Below are positions 52,559-61,184 of a DNA stretch of 64,000 nucleotides, piece by piece. The number at the start of each line of letters is the position of its first letter. The first letter of the stretch is position 1. The DNA comes from Coxiellaceae bacterium (GTDB taxonomy: Bacteria > Pseudomonadota > Gammaproteobacteria > Coxiellales > Coxiellaceae). Position numbers and translations under genes: made by a program. The notes beneath the pieces are model-generated. The model ran no database searches, was not told where the DNA came from, and was given only the letters and a program-made list of their open reading frames with translations. The stretch covers positions 36,677-100,676 of the forward strand of contig JAUXWQ010000030.1 in the NCBI GenBank assembly GCA_030680235.1. Reading direction: 5' to 3'.

Positions 52559-55500
52559 CTAACCCAAATTAATTTTTAACCAATGCATTGCTGTTTCAAA
52601 TGAAATATTTTTGCGTTGCGCATAATCAGCAATTTGTGATTCATTGATAGGTCCCAACGCAAAATAATGTGATTCAGGATGAGAATAATAAAACCCACAA
52701 ACCGCTGATGCAGGCCACATGGCCATGCTATCTGTTAAATGCACCCCAATAGCATTCGTGGGATCCAATAAATCAAACAACGTTTTTTTCTCGAGATGAT
52801 CAGGACAAGCTGGGTAACCCGGCGCTGGTCGAATGCCTTGATAGTCTTCCGCAATTAATTGCTCATTTTGCAACGTTTCATCCTGTGCATAAGCCCAATA
52901 ATTTTTTCGCACACATTTATGCAAATACTCTGCACTGGCTTCTGCTAATCGATCGCCCAATGCTTTTAGCATAATACTGCTGTAATCATCATTGTCACTT
53001 TCAAATTGCTTTGCGCGCTCATCTAATCCAATGCCCGAGGTCACTGCGAATACCCCAATGTAATCATGAATGCCCGTTTCAACAGGGGCAATAAAATCAG
53101 CCAATGATTTATTGGGTCGCCCTGGCGGTTTTCTATTTTGTTGACGCAAATGATGAAGTGATACCAACTGTTGCTCTCGAGATTCATCGGTGTAAATGGC
53201 AATGTCATCATGATCAATCGTATTAGCAGGGAAAAAACCCACCACACCTTTGGCTTTTACCCAATGCTCCTGAATCATTTTATCGAGCATGATTTTCGCA
53301 TCCTCAAATAATACGCGGGCCTGTGTGCCACAGATTGGATCATCAAGAAGCGCAGGAAATTTACCGTGCAAATCCCATGCGCGAAAAAAAGGAGCCCAAT
53401 CAATGCATTGTTTTAAAATAGTCAAATCAAAATCATCAATGACTTTTACCCCTAAAAAATGGGGTTTAGGAGGGCTATAATGTTCCCAATTTATTTTAAA
53501 TTTGTTTTGCCTTGCCGCTTGCATGCTTAGCCAATCAATTTTTTGTTTTCGATTGCCATGATTTTCGCGAACCTGATCGTATTCTTTTTTTATTTCTAAT
53601 AAATAATCGGTTTTGTTTTCGCCCAATAATTTTGATAGTACAGGAACGGAACGAGAGGCATCATTGACGTGAATAACAGGGTGATCATAATGTGAATCTA
53701 TTTTAACAGCCGTGTGTACGCGTGACGTAGTAGCGCCGCCAATTAGCAATGGAATGGTAAAATTCAGGCGTTGCATTTCTTTGGCAACATGCACCATTTC
53801 ATCTAATGATGGTGTGATTAACCCACTTAAACCGATGATATCGACATTTTCTGTTTTTGCAGTCGATAGTATTTTTTCGCAAGGCACCATTACACCCAAA
53901 TCTATCACATGATAATTGTTACACTGCATCACAACACCCACGATATTTTTCCCAATATCATGAACATCGCCTTTGACAGTGGCCATTAAAATTTTGCCTT
54001 TTTGCTTTTGTGCAGTGCCTAGACGTTTTTTTTCAGCTTCTAAATAAGGCAAAAGATAAGCAACGGCTTTTTTCATTACGCGCGCGCTTTTCACCACTTG
54101 GGGTAAAAACATTTTACCAGCGCCAAATAAATCACCGACCACATTCATGCCATCCATCAAAGAATCTTCAATGATGGATAGTACTGAATCAGCCTGTTGA
54201 CGCGCCGTTTCCATATCTTCTTCAATAAATTCTGTGATCCCATTCACCAATGAATGTGTGATTTTTTCTGAAATTGATCCCTCACGCCATTGCAAATCTT
54301 TTTCTTTTTGAATGGATTTACCCGAAAATTGATCAGCGATAGTAACTAAACGCTCTGTGGCATCAGGCGATCGATTTAAAATGACATCTTCAATGCAGTC
54401 GCGTAATTCTGGCGGTATGGCTTCATAAATTTGCAATTGACCGGCATTCACAATGCCCATATCCATGCCTGCAGCAATGGCATGGTAGAGAAAAACAGCG
54501 TGCATTGCTTCACGTACAGGATTATTGCCACGAAATGAAAAAGAAACGTTGCTTACACCACCGCTGATTAATGCATGAGGGCACTGTTTTTTAATTTCTC
54601 TCACGGCCGTGATAAAGGCATTGGCATAATCATTATGGGCTTCGATACCCGTACCTACCGCAAAAATATTGGGATCAAAAATAATGTCTTGCGGTTTGAA
54701 GCCAATTTTATCAACAAGTAATGTATAAGCACGTTTACAAATGGCTACTTTACGATCAACCGTGTCTGCTTGACCCTCTTCATCAAATGCCATTACAACG
54801 ACTGCTGCACCGTAGCGTAAACATTTTTTAGCCTGCGCTAAAAATTCAGCTTCGCCTTCTTTCAAGCTAATAGAATTAACGATGCATTTACCTTGCACGC
54901 ATTTTAAACCAGCTTCTATAATTGTCCATTTTGAAGAGTCAATCATGATAGGCACGCACGAAATATTCGGCTCGCCTGCCACCATATTTAAAAATTCACG
55001 CATGGCATGCTCGCAATTGAGCATCGCATCATCCATGTTGATATCAATTATTTGTGCGCCACTTTCAACTTGATTGAGTGCTACTTCTAATGCTTCTTCA
55101 TAGTGTTCTTCACGAATCAATTTTGCAAAACGAGAAGAGCCCGACACATTGGTGCGTTCGCCAATATTAATAAAATTGGTGTCTGGCCTTACTTCCAGCA
55201 TCGTCAATCCGCTTAAGCGACAATAAGGCTTTATTTCAGAAATAAGGTGTGGCTTACAATCACTCACTGCTTCTGTAATTGCCCGAATGTGTTCGGGCGT
55301 TGAACCACAACAGCCACCGACAATATTCACAAAACCACTTGCTGCATAATCTTTGATAAGCGCAGCCATTTCAGTAGGTGTTTGATCATATTGACCAAAC
55401 TCATTGGGTTGTCCTGCATTGGGGTAAATACAAATATAAGCATCTGCAAGGCGCGATAACTCTTGCACATAAGGTCGCATTGCTTCTGCGCCTAAGGCAC

Positions 55501-56239
55501 AATTAATTCCGATGGTGAGCGGGTTTGCATGTGCAACGGAGGTCCAAAATGCAGCGATGGTCTGTCCTGATAAGGTACGGCCACTGGCATCTGTAATGGT
55601 GCCTGATATCATCAGAGGCACACGACAATTTCTTTTTTCAAGCTCGAGCTCAACAGCATAAATAGCCGCTTTACAATTGAGCGTATCGAAAATAGTTTCA
55701 ATCATCAGTAAATCAGAACCGCCATCTAATAATCCTGCAATCGCTGTGGTATAAGCTGCAACCAATGCATCAAATGTAATATTGCGAAAGGCGGGATTAT
55801 TGACATCAGGAGACAATGAAGCCGTTCTATTCGTTGGCCCCAATGTGCCGACAACAAAACGTGGTTTTTCAGGGTTTTTTGCTGTTATTTCTTGTGCGAC
55901 TGCTTTTGCGAGTTTAGCGGATGCAAAATTTATTTCGTATGCTAAATCTTCTAATCCATAATCTGCTTGTGAAATTGCGTTTGCATTAAAAGTATTGGTT
56001 TCAATAAAATCACTACCTGCTTCTAAATACGCACGGTGAATAGCCGTAATAATGTCAGGTTGCGTCAAAGACAAAAGGTCATTATTTCCCTGTAAAAGTC
56101 GTTCGTGATTACAAAAACGATTGCCGCGATAATCATTTTCAGATAAGGCATAGGTTTGAATCATCGTGCCCATACCGCCGTCCATAATCATAATACGGTG
56201 GTCGAGTGTTTTTTTAAGCGAAGTTAGAAGGTCGTTCAT
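52559..56239 (-). CDS. metH: cobalamin-dependent methionine synthase
   Basis: MetH transfers the methyl group of 5-methyl-THF to homocysteine through methylcobalamin. The 1226-residue protein (E. coli 1227) has the homocysteine domain ([14 protein letters not shown] and [10 protein letters not shown], with the zinc cysteines), the pterin domain ([11 protein letters not shown]), the cobalamin domain with DVHDIGKN (His760 as lower axial ligand) and the AdoMet activation domain ([12 protein letters not shown]). All four domains are complete. It is divergent from metF, sharing an 81-bp gap too short for a cobalamin riboswitch. Confidence 0.97.
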   Translation of the reverse strand: MNDLLTSLKKTLDHRIMIMDGGMGTMIQTYALSENDYRGNRFCNHERLLQGNNDLLSLTQPDIITAIHRAYLEAGSDFIETNTFNANAISQADYGLEDLAYEINFASAKLAKAVAQEITAKNPEKPRFVVGTLGPTNRTASLSPDVNNPAFRNITFDALVAAYTTAIAGLLDGGSDLLMIETIFDTLNCKAAIYAVELELEKRNCRVPLMISGTITDASGRTLSGQTIAAFWTSVAHANPLTIGINCALGAEAMRPYVQELSRLADAYICIYPNAGQPNEFGQYDQTPTEMAALIKDYAASGFVNIVGGCCGSTPEHIRAITEAVSDCKPHLISEIKPYCRLSGLTMLEVRPDTNFINIGERTNVSGSSRFAKLIREEHYEEALEVALNQVESGAQIIDINMDDAMLNCEHAMREFLNMVAGEPNISCVPIMIDSSKWTIIEAGLKCVQGKCIVNSISLKEGEAEFLAQAKKCLRYGAAVVVMAFDEEGQADTVDRKVAICKRAYTLLVDKIGFKPQDIIFDPNIFAVGTGIEAHNDYANAFITAVREIKKQCPHALISGGVSNVSFSFRGNNPVREAMHAVFLYHAIAAGMDMGIVNAGQLQIYEAIPPELRDCIEDVILNRSPDATERLVTIADQFSGKSIQKEKDLQWREGSISEKITHSLVNGITEFIEEDMETARQQADSVLSIIEDSLMDGMNVVGDLFGAGKMFLPQVVKSARVMKKAVAYLLPYLEAEKKRLGTAQKQKGKILMATVKGDVHDIGKNIVGVVMQCNNYHVIDLGVMVPCEKILSTAKTENVDIIGLSGLITPSLDEMVHVAKEMQRLNFTIPLLIGGATTSRVHTAVKIDSHYDHPVIHVNDASRSVPVLSKLLGENKTDYLLEIKKEYDQVRENHGNRKQKIDWLSMQAARQNKFKINWEHYSPPKPHFLGVKVIDDFDLTILKQCIDWAPFFRAWDLHGKFPALLDDPICGTQARVLFEDAKIMLDKMIQEHWVKAKGVVGFFPANTIDHDDIAIYTDESREQQLVSLHHLRQQNRKPPGRPNKSLADFIAPVETGIHDYIGVFAVTSGIGLDERAKQFESDNDDYSSIMLKALGDRLAEASAEYLHKCVRKNYWAYAQDETLQNEQLIAEDYQGIRPAPGYPACPDHLEKKTLFDLLDPTNAIGVHLTDSMAMWPASAVCGFYYSHPESHYFALGPINESQIADYAQRKNISFETAMHWLKINLG

Positions 56240-56261
56240 AGGGTTACGTGATATGCGTGTG

Positions 56262-56290
56262 TTTAATAAAAATGCTATCTATCGTATACT
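56262..56290 (+). promoter_or_regulatory. candidate promoter in metH-metF divergent gap
   Basis: On the + strand TTTAAT (56262-56267) and TATACT (56285-56290) are 17 bases apart and about 30 bases upstream of the metF ATG. On the minus strand, overlapping bases read TTTTCC-17-TATACG toward metH. The -35 boxes are weak, but the shared TATAC core suggests closely packed divergent promoters. No MetR or SAM-riboswitch-like structure was recognised in the 81-bp gap. Confidence 0.35.
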
Positions 56291-56320
56291 ATTTTTTTAG
56301 CATACGGAAAACTTTCTATT

Positions 56321-57184
56321 ATGGACGTCAGTTTCGAATTTTTCCCACCAAAAACGGATGAGGGCTTGCAAAAGTTGGTCGCTATCAGCAAACAATTATC
56401 CGCTTATTCTCCCAGTTATTTTTCAGTCACCTATGGTGCTGGCGGATCAACGCAACGAAAAACCATTGATACTGTAGCGCAATTAAGGCAAATGACGTCT
56501 CATGCTATTGCCCCGCACATTTCTTGTGTGGGGGCTACAAAAGTGGCAATTAGCGCACTTTTAGATGAATATCGTGATCTAGGTGTTCGTAAAATAGTCG
56601 TGCTTCGAGGTGATTTACCATCTGGCGAAATGGACTTTGCAGGTACACTGCGATATGCGAATCAATTGGTTTCATTTATCCGTGAATACTCAGATGATTT
56701 TTTTCACATTGAGGTAGCTGGCTACCCAGAATGCCATCCTCAATCAAAAAACTTTGAAAAAGATTTTTTTTATTTTAAGCAAAAAGTGGATAGTGGCGCC
56801 AACGGAGTCATCACGCAATATTTTTATGATGTAAATGCCTATTATTGGCTATTGGAAGCGTGTCATAGACACAATATTCGCGTTCCTATTACCCCGGGAA
56901 TAATGCCCATCACGAACATCGAACAGTTAATCCGATTTTCACATCAATGCGGCGCACAAATTCCACGCTGGTTGATCAAGCGTTGCGATAGCTATGGCGA
57001 TGATATCGAATCCATCAAACAATTCGGAATGGAAGTTGTGACGCGTTTATGCGAGCAGTTAATAGCCATTGGTGTGCCGGGCTTACATTTTTATACATTA
57101 AATAAAGTAGAAGCCAGCATGCACATTTTGGATAGCTTAAAAATTGCGCGGAAAACACCTGAAAAAGAACTGGCTTATAATTGA
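56321..57184 (+). CDS. metF: 5,10-methylenetetrahydrofolate reductase
   Basis: It makes 5-methyl-THF, the methyl donor for MetH. The 287-residue TIM-barrel flavoprotein has SFEFFPPKTDEG (residues 4-15, with the catalytic Glu), SVTYGAGGSTQ, VLRGDLPSG and ITQYFYDVNAYYWLLEAC. Length matches bacterial MetF (about 296 in E. coli). The short divergent arrangement with metH is biologically sensible. Confidence 0.96.
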   Translation: MDVSFEFFPPKTDEGLQKLVAISKQLSAYSPSYFSVTYGAGGSTQRKTIDTVAQLRQMTSHAIAPHISCVGATKVAISALLDEYRDLGVRKIVVLRGDLPSGEMDFAGTLRYANQLVSFIREYSDDFFHIEVAGYPECHPQSKNFEKDFFYFKQKVDSGANGVITQYFYDVNAYYWLLEACHRHNIRVPITPGIMPITNIEQLIRFSHQCGAQIPRWLIKRCDSYGDDIESIKQFGMEVVTRLCEQLIAIGVPGLHFYTLNKVEASMHILDSLKIARKTPEKELAYN

Positions 57185-57186
57185 AG

Positions 57187-57392
57187 CGCCGGGTGCGGCT
57201 TCAGCACGATGTAAAAAATACTCGGTCAGCAATGGCGCGTTGGCGTTTGATGAATAGTGTGACTCACATCACTTAATAAGTGCCAACCGCCTTCGCGCAT
57301 GAAAACATTTTTGCACACAGCCAATTCGCCGCTGGCGAATGTGGCTATGCTATCGACCGGTCTTCGTTAATTACATCGTGCCGAACTCGAAC
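57187..57392. repeat. GC-richer palindromic element in the metF-lhgO gap
   Basis: The 321-bp gap after metF contains inverted arms around CGGCTTCAGCACGATGTAA (57195-57213) and TTACATCGTGCCGAACTCG (57371-57389), and an inner hairpin AGCCAATTCGCC / GGCGAATGTGGCT (about 57319-57347). The composition is more GC-rich than the neighbouring genes. No open frame of note and no target duplication are visible. I see nothing else in the gap beyond the lhgO ribosome-binding site (GGAG near 57493). Confidence 0.5.
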
Positions 57393-57505
57393 GCCATAAC
57401 AGTCCTTTGCATGTTTGAATAAGAAAATAGAGCGTGATTTCCATGTAGATGCCTAAATGCTTACGATAAGATCTACGAAACCGTAATATACTGGAGTGAA
57501 AGCAT

Positions 57506-58711
57506 TTGAAAAAAAACAACACAGATTTTCTTATCATCGGCGCCGGTGTTATTGGTATTACTGTTGCGCTTGAATTAAAAAAACGTTTTCCAGATCAAAA
57601 AATAATCATTCTTGAAAAAGAATCGCAAGCCGGTTTCCATGCAAGTGGTCGAAATAGCGGTGTTTTGCACGCAGGATTTTATTACACAGCAGATAGTTTG
57701 AAAGCACGTTTTTGTCGTGATGGAAACGTCGCCATGAAAAAATATTGTTTAGAAAATACTATAAAAATTAATGAAAATGGAAAACTGGTTATCACAAAAA
57801 ATGAATCAGAATTAGAAACATTACAAATGCTTTATGAGCGCGGGATAAAAAATGGCGTTAATTTAAAATTATTATCAGAACAAGAAGCGCGTGAAATAGA
57901 ACCTCGTGTTCGCACTGTAAAAAAAGCAATTTTTTCACCCGAAACAGCATCGGTTGATCCAACAGAAGTTATGAAATCTTTGGTCAACGAAGCAGAAAAA
58001 AATAACATTATTTTTTTGTATGATGAAAAATATAGTGCCCATAAAGAAAAATGTGTCATAACCAATAAACAAAAAATAAATGCGGGGTATGTGATTAATA
58101 CGGCAGGCTTATACGCAGATCATATTGCAAAAAAATACGGCTTTAGTCAGCACTATGAAATCGTTCCTTTTAAGGGTCTATATTTATATTCCGATGAAAA
58201 AATAGGAGCGCTGAAAACACACATTTACCCTGTGCCAGATTTAAATTATCCTTTTTTGGGAGTGCATTTCACAATAACAGCACAGGGAAAAATTAAAATT
58301 GGACCAACTGCTATCCCTGCGTTTTGGCGAGAGCAATATCAAGGAATCAGTCGTTTTTCATTGTCTGAAACTATCGCTATTTTAAAAAGAGAAGCCATTT
58401 TATTTTCAAAAAATAAGTTTCATTTTCGTGAGGTGGCCTTGCATGAATTAAAAAAATATTCTAAACAATTTATGGCAAGTAAAGCGGATTATATGATTGA
58501 CGATTTTTCAGTAAAAAATTATAAAACTTGGGGAAAGCCGGGAATTCGTGCGCAGTTAGTAGATATACGAAGCAATGCATTAGTGACGGATTTTTGTTAT
58601 GAAGGAGATTCACATTCATTTCACGTTCTTAATGCTGTTTCGCCCGCATTCACTTGTTCATTCCCATTTGCAGAACATTTAGTGAATGAAATTAGTGTAT
58701 ATTTCGCATAA
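57506..58711 (+). CDS. lhgO: L-2-hydroxyglutarate oxidase
   Basis: This FAD enzyme oxidises L-2-hydroxyglutarate to 2-oxoglutarate at the membrane. The 401-residue protein has the FAD motif IIGAGVIGITVALEL (10-24), ASGRNSGVLHAGFYY (about 46-60), and a late GDSHSFHVLNAVSPAFT motif. The start is TTG 57506 with GGAG about 10 bases upstream; no ATG lies near. The stop TAA (58709-58711) is supplied by the end of a repeat element inserted at the 3' end, so the C-terminus may be slightly altered. Confidence 0.9.
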   Translation: MKKNNTDFLIIGAGVIGITVALELKKRFPDQKIIILEKESQAGFHASGRNSGVLHAGFYYTADSLKARFCRDGNVAMKKYCLENTIKINENGKLVITKNESELETLQMLYERGIKNGVNLKLLSEQEAREIEPRVRTVKKAIFSPETASVDPTEVMKSLVNEAEKNNIIFLYDEKYSAHKEKCVITNKQKINAGYVINTAGLYADHIAKKYGFSQHYEIVPFKGLYLYSDEKIGALKTHIYPVPDLNYPFLGVHFTITAQGKIKIGPTAIPAFWREQYQGISRFSLSETIAILKREAILFSKNKFHFREVALHELKKYSKQFMASKADYMIDDFSVKNYKTWGKPGIRAQLVDIRSNALVTDFCYEGDSHSFHVLNAVSPAFTCSFPFAEHLVNEISVYFA

Positions 58712-58785
58712 CTACTCGCGCCTCGTCGTATAAGTAATGAAAAATGTCGATGTTGAGGTGATTTTTTGTGAAAAATTAAAACAAA
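58708..58785 (-). repeat. MITE-like element, GTAACTACT family, truncated copy C
   Basis: From 58708 the sequence ATAACTACTCGCGCCTCGTC runs parallel to the reverse of copy A (10229-10352), including AATGAAAAATGTCGATG and GAGGTGATTTTTTG, but the match stops near 58785 and no second terminal repeat is seen. The first bases provide the stop codon of lhgO. It keeps the orientation of copy B. Confidence 0.7.
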
Positions 58786-58830
58786 AGCGCAGGCGTACTT
58801 GATTGGTGCGTCATGTAATTGCTTTGTTTT

Positions 58831-58873
58831 TTCTGAAAAAGGGGCTCTGCTAATGCTGGCCTCTTTTTCAGAA
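58831..58873. terminator. candidate terminator hairpin between lhgO and carbonic anhydrase
   Basis: TTCTGAAAAAGGGGCT (58831-58846) and GGCCTCTTTTTCAGAA (58858-58873) form a stem of about 16 bp with a loop near TCTGCTAATGC. It lies between convergent lhgO (+) and the carbonic anhydrase gene (minus). A trailing U-run is not clear on either strand, so terminator action is only likely. Confidence 0.45.
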
Positions 58874-58924
58874 TCTGCTAAATAATCAGCGGAACGTGCG
58901 GGACTGACCTTGTCATAAAGTTTA

Positions 58925-59548
58925 CTATTCTTGCAGAGGAGCATAGTTTTTTGTTGCATCAGAATATACTGCAATTTCACCCGTTTTAATATCAAAAAAC
59001 CATCGATGAATTTCAAGTGTTTTATTTTTGACGCGTTCATGAATCCAGGGAAACGTGAGGCAGTTGCCGTAGGATAGTGTTAATGCATTTTTTGCAATCG
59101 TATCTGAGCTATTTGACGGCTGATGAAAGTCAATAATAGAAACCCAGTTACTGATAAAATCATCTTGTTGCAGGGTATTTTCATGGATTAATGCTTCAAT
59201 CCCACCGCATTGGCTATGCCCTAAAATAATTAAATGTTTGACTTGTAAATAACAGACGCCAAACTCAAGTGCAGCGCTGGTACCATGATGTTTTTCATCG
59301 CATTCATAAGGAGGGACAATATTGGCGACATTCCGCACAACAAATAAATCACCAGGGTTGCACTGTAAAATTAGGGAAGGATCAACGCGGGAATCGCAGC
59401 AGGAAATGACCATTACTTCTGGTTTTTGTCCTTCGCTAGCCAATTGGCGCATGATGGATTGATCGCCCGTTGCATAGGCTTTTCGAAAATGCGTGTAACC
59501 TTTTTTTATTTTTTCGAGAGATTTTTTCATTTTAGATTGATCATCCAT
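58925..59548 (-). CDS. beta-class carbonic anhydrase
   Basis: It interconverts CO2 and bicarbonate in the cytoplasm. The 207-residue protein has the zinc motif CCDSRVDP (Cys51, Asp52, Arg54) and the second set His111 and Cys114 in LGHSQCGGIEAL, plus the family pattern RNVANIVPPYE. Length is standard. The ATG lies inside the end of the Sel1-type lipoprotein gene (22-base overlap), so the two are coupled. Confidence 0.93.
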   Translation of the reverse strand: MDDQSKMKKSLEKIKKGYTHFRKAYATGDQSIMRQLASEGQKPEVMVISCCDSRVDPSLILQCNPGDLFVVRNVANIVPPYECDEKHHGTSAALEFGVCYLQVKHLIILGHSQCGGIEALIHENTLQQDDFISNWVSIIDFHQPSNSSDTIAKNALTLSYGNCLTFPWIHERVKNKTLEIHRWFFDIKTGEIAVYSDATKNYAPLQE

Positions 59549-59862
59549 GGTTCTTTGCTGTTGTGTTCACGAATGACGCTGAGCGCATAAGTGGCTTCCA
59601 CTGATTTGGGTGCTGCTTTTTGTAGCCATATAATGCCTTGTGCTTCATTTCGTTTTATACCAAGGCCATAATAATATAAATAACCGACAGCATATTCTGC
59701 AGGCACAATATCTAGATTTGCTGCATACAAATAATTAGCAAAAGCGATCTTATATTGACCCTGCACATAGGCCTTATTTGCAGTTTCATATTCTTTGAAG
59801 CCTGGTCCATGACAGGCGATGAGAAAGAACGATAGGCACAATAGTAGCAAAAACTGCTTCAT
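59527..59862 (-). CDS. small lipoprotein with Sel1-like repeats
   Basis: The 111-residue protein starts with a lipoprotein signal peptide (MKQFLLLLCLSFFLIAC, lipobox Cys17). The mature part has a TPR/Sel1-like repeat: AEYAVGYLYYYGLGIKRNEA then QGIIWLQKAA, and a partial helix before it. Sel1-like proteins act as protein-binding scaffolds and are frequent in intracellular gammaproteobacteria. It overlaps the carbonic anhydrase gene; function unknown. Confidence 0.75.
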   Translation of the reverse strand: MKQFLLLLCLSFFLIACHGPGFKEYETANKAYVQGQYKIAFANYLYAANLDIVPAEYAVGYLYYYGLGIKRNEAQGIIWLQKAAPKSVEATYALSVIREHNSKEPWMINLK

Positions 59863-59881
59863 TTTTTTTCCTTGATGGGGT

Positions 59882-60358
59882 TTATTCTGAATTGGTCACA
59901 GTTTGAATGGGCAATAGTAATTTTTCAAATGTTCCATTTTGGTTGATGACGATATTATCCCCGGAGATATGCGTGATGGTAGCGTTGCCAGGAAGTGTGT
60001 CGCCGACATGATAGACTTCCGCTGGTTGGCCAGGGGCAGCAATTAAAGCTTGTGATTCATTGGGTGAATCAGTGACCACAATGGTGCCTTGTAAGGTAAG
60101 TTGAGAGTTTGCGGTAGGCAGGTTCGCTTGCGCAACATTGTATACGCCAAATAAATGGAGCTCGCCAAGATTGACGGGTGGTACCATTATTTTTGCAATT
60201 TTAGGAGGCGGGCTTGGATTTTTTTCTAGAAAAGTTGTGATGAAGGCCCCAGTAGACCATAAAAAACAGATTCCGAAAAAAAGCGTACCAATCACGGGTG
60301 TGCGTGGGTTGCGGCGCAATTTGTCGAATTCTGTTTGCCAGTCGATCACCGATGACAT
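59882..60358 (-). CDS. type II secretion inner-membrane protein GspC-like (HR domain only)
   Basis: The 158-residue protein has a short cytoplasmic N-terminus, one membrane segment (about residues 20-44), and a periplasmic HR-type domain: ELHLFGVYNVAQANL, LTLQGTIVVTD, ALIAAPGQPAEVYHVGDTLPG and a late EKLLLPI. This is the pattern of GspC/GspN-type T2SS homology regions. The PDZ or coiled-coil end of long GspC proteins is absent. No other T2SS gene is in the window. It lies 19 bases before the lipoprotein gene. Confidence 0.75.
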   Translation of the reverse strand: MSSVIDWQTEFDKLRRNPRTPVIGTLFFGICFLWSTGAFITTFLEKNPSPPPKIAKIMVPPVNLGELHLFGVYNVAQANLPTANSQLTLQGTIVVTDSPNESQALIAAPGQPAEVYHVGDTLPGNATITHISGDNIVINQNGTFEKLLLPIQTVTNSE

Positions 60359-60413
60359 CCATCTGAGCTGTTTTTTTTAGTATGAGTGATTATATCATTA
60401 AATATTAGAAGCT

Positions 60414-60484
60414 GTTTGGTTAATCGCTTGACAATAAAAAACCGCATAAATTTGTGGTATTTTTTTGTTAAACGATTAACCAAA
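60414..60484. terminator. long hairpin downstream of marR (terminator or small repeat)
   Basis: TTTGGTTAATCGCTTGACAA (from 60414) and TTGTTAAACGATTAACCAAA (ending 60484) form an imperfect inverted repeat whose arms total about 30 bases each, with ACCGCA/TGTGGT toward the centre and T-runs near the middle. It lies just after the marR stop on the minus strand and before the gspC-like gene, so it may terminate marR transcription; a small MITE remnant is the other option. Confidence 0.55.
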
Positions 60485-60495
60485 TGGTCTCTTAA

Positions 60496-60969
60496 TTATT
60501 CTTCTGTCTCTAGTAGTGGTGCGGCAGCGATATTTTTTGCGTCCATCATGGTTCCCATGCGTTGTAGTGTTGAAAGCATTTGTGTTTGCTCCCAAGATTC
60601 TAGGGAACGAAACTCGGAAATAAATTCTTCTTGCAGTAGTGGGGGGGCGTTTTTAAAAATTCTGACGGCGTCCTCTGTTGCTTCAATAAAGACTTTTCGT
60701 TTGTCATCCTTGCTTGGTATGCGCGCAATATAGTGATGTTTTTCAAGTCGATCTAGGATGGAAGTCACGGTTGCATGACTAAGATTGACATCTCTCGCTA
60801 AAATACCACTTGGTACTCTGCCATAGTGAATTATTCTTTTTAGAACCAGTGCTTGAGGGCCTGTGATGCCATATTTGCTGACTAATTTTTTCGAGTGTAG
60901 GTCAATTGCTCGGATAATTTTCCGTAGTGCAATTAATACGTCATCTACAATATCTATTCTGTCCAGCAT
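60496..60969 (-). CDS. MarR-family transcriptional regulator
   Basis: The 157-residue protein has a winged-helix domain: GITGPQALVLKRIIHYG, the recognition helix in SHATVTSILDRLEKHHYIAR and the wing PSKDDKRKVFIEATEDA. Regulators of this family bind palindromic operators as dimers and often repress their own gene and a divergent neighbour. A clear palindrome lies 26 bases upstream of the ATG (60995-61016), between this gene and the divergent carboxylate-amine ligase. Ligand unknown. Confidence 0.88.
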   Translation of the reverse strand: MLDRIDIVDDVLIALRKIIRAIDLHSKKLVSKYGITGPQALVLKRIIHYGRVPSGILARDVNLSHATVTSILDRLEKHHYIARIPSKDDKRKVFIEATEDAVRIFKNAPPLLQEEFISEFRSLESWEQTQMLSTLQRMGTMMDAKNIAAAPLLETEE

Positions 60970-60994
60970 AAGTTCAACCCTTGAAAAATACCCG

Positions 60995-61016
60995 TTTACT
61001 TAGTACACTAAGTAAA
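60995..61016. promoter_or_regulatory. MarR-type palindromic operator
   Basis: TTTACTTAG and CTAAGTAAA are perfect 9-bp inverted arms separated by four bases (TACA). The site lies 26 bases upstream of marR and about 170 bases upstream of the divergent YbdK-type gene. It is placed to overlap the marR promoter, so negative autoregulation is the likely outcome. Confidence 0.65.
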
Positions 61017-61184
61017 TACATTCTTGCAGAAAAACATAAAAGCATGAAATGGTAGCACGTAACACACTGAATAATCATGAAAGCCGACAAATTCGCCTCT
61101 AAAAAGCAAACTACCAATTTTTTTTCGGGGGCGAATCCTTAAGAAATTGTTTCTGCACGAAACAGATAACCCAGAGGATTGTAC

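Noticed and set aside
56240..56320. Possible cobalamin or SAM riboswitch ahead of metH
   Set aside because: The gap is only 81 bases, shared by two divergent genes, too short for these riboswitches.
58621..59040. Minus-strand frame of 139 codons between lhgO and the carbonic anhydrase gene
   Set aside because: It overlaps both convergent genes and a repeat element; the sequence has no motif and its end is built from repeat sequence.
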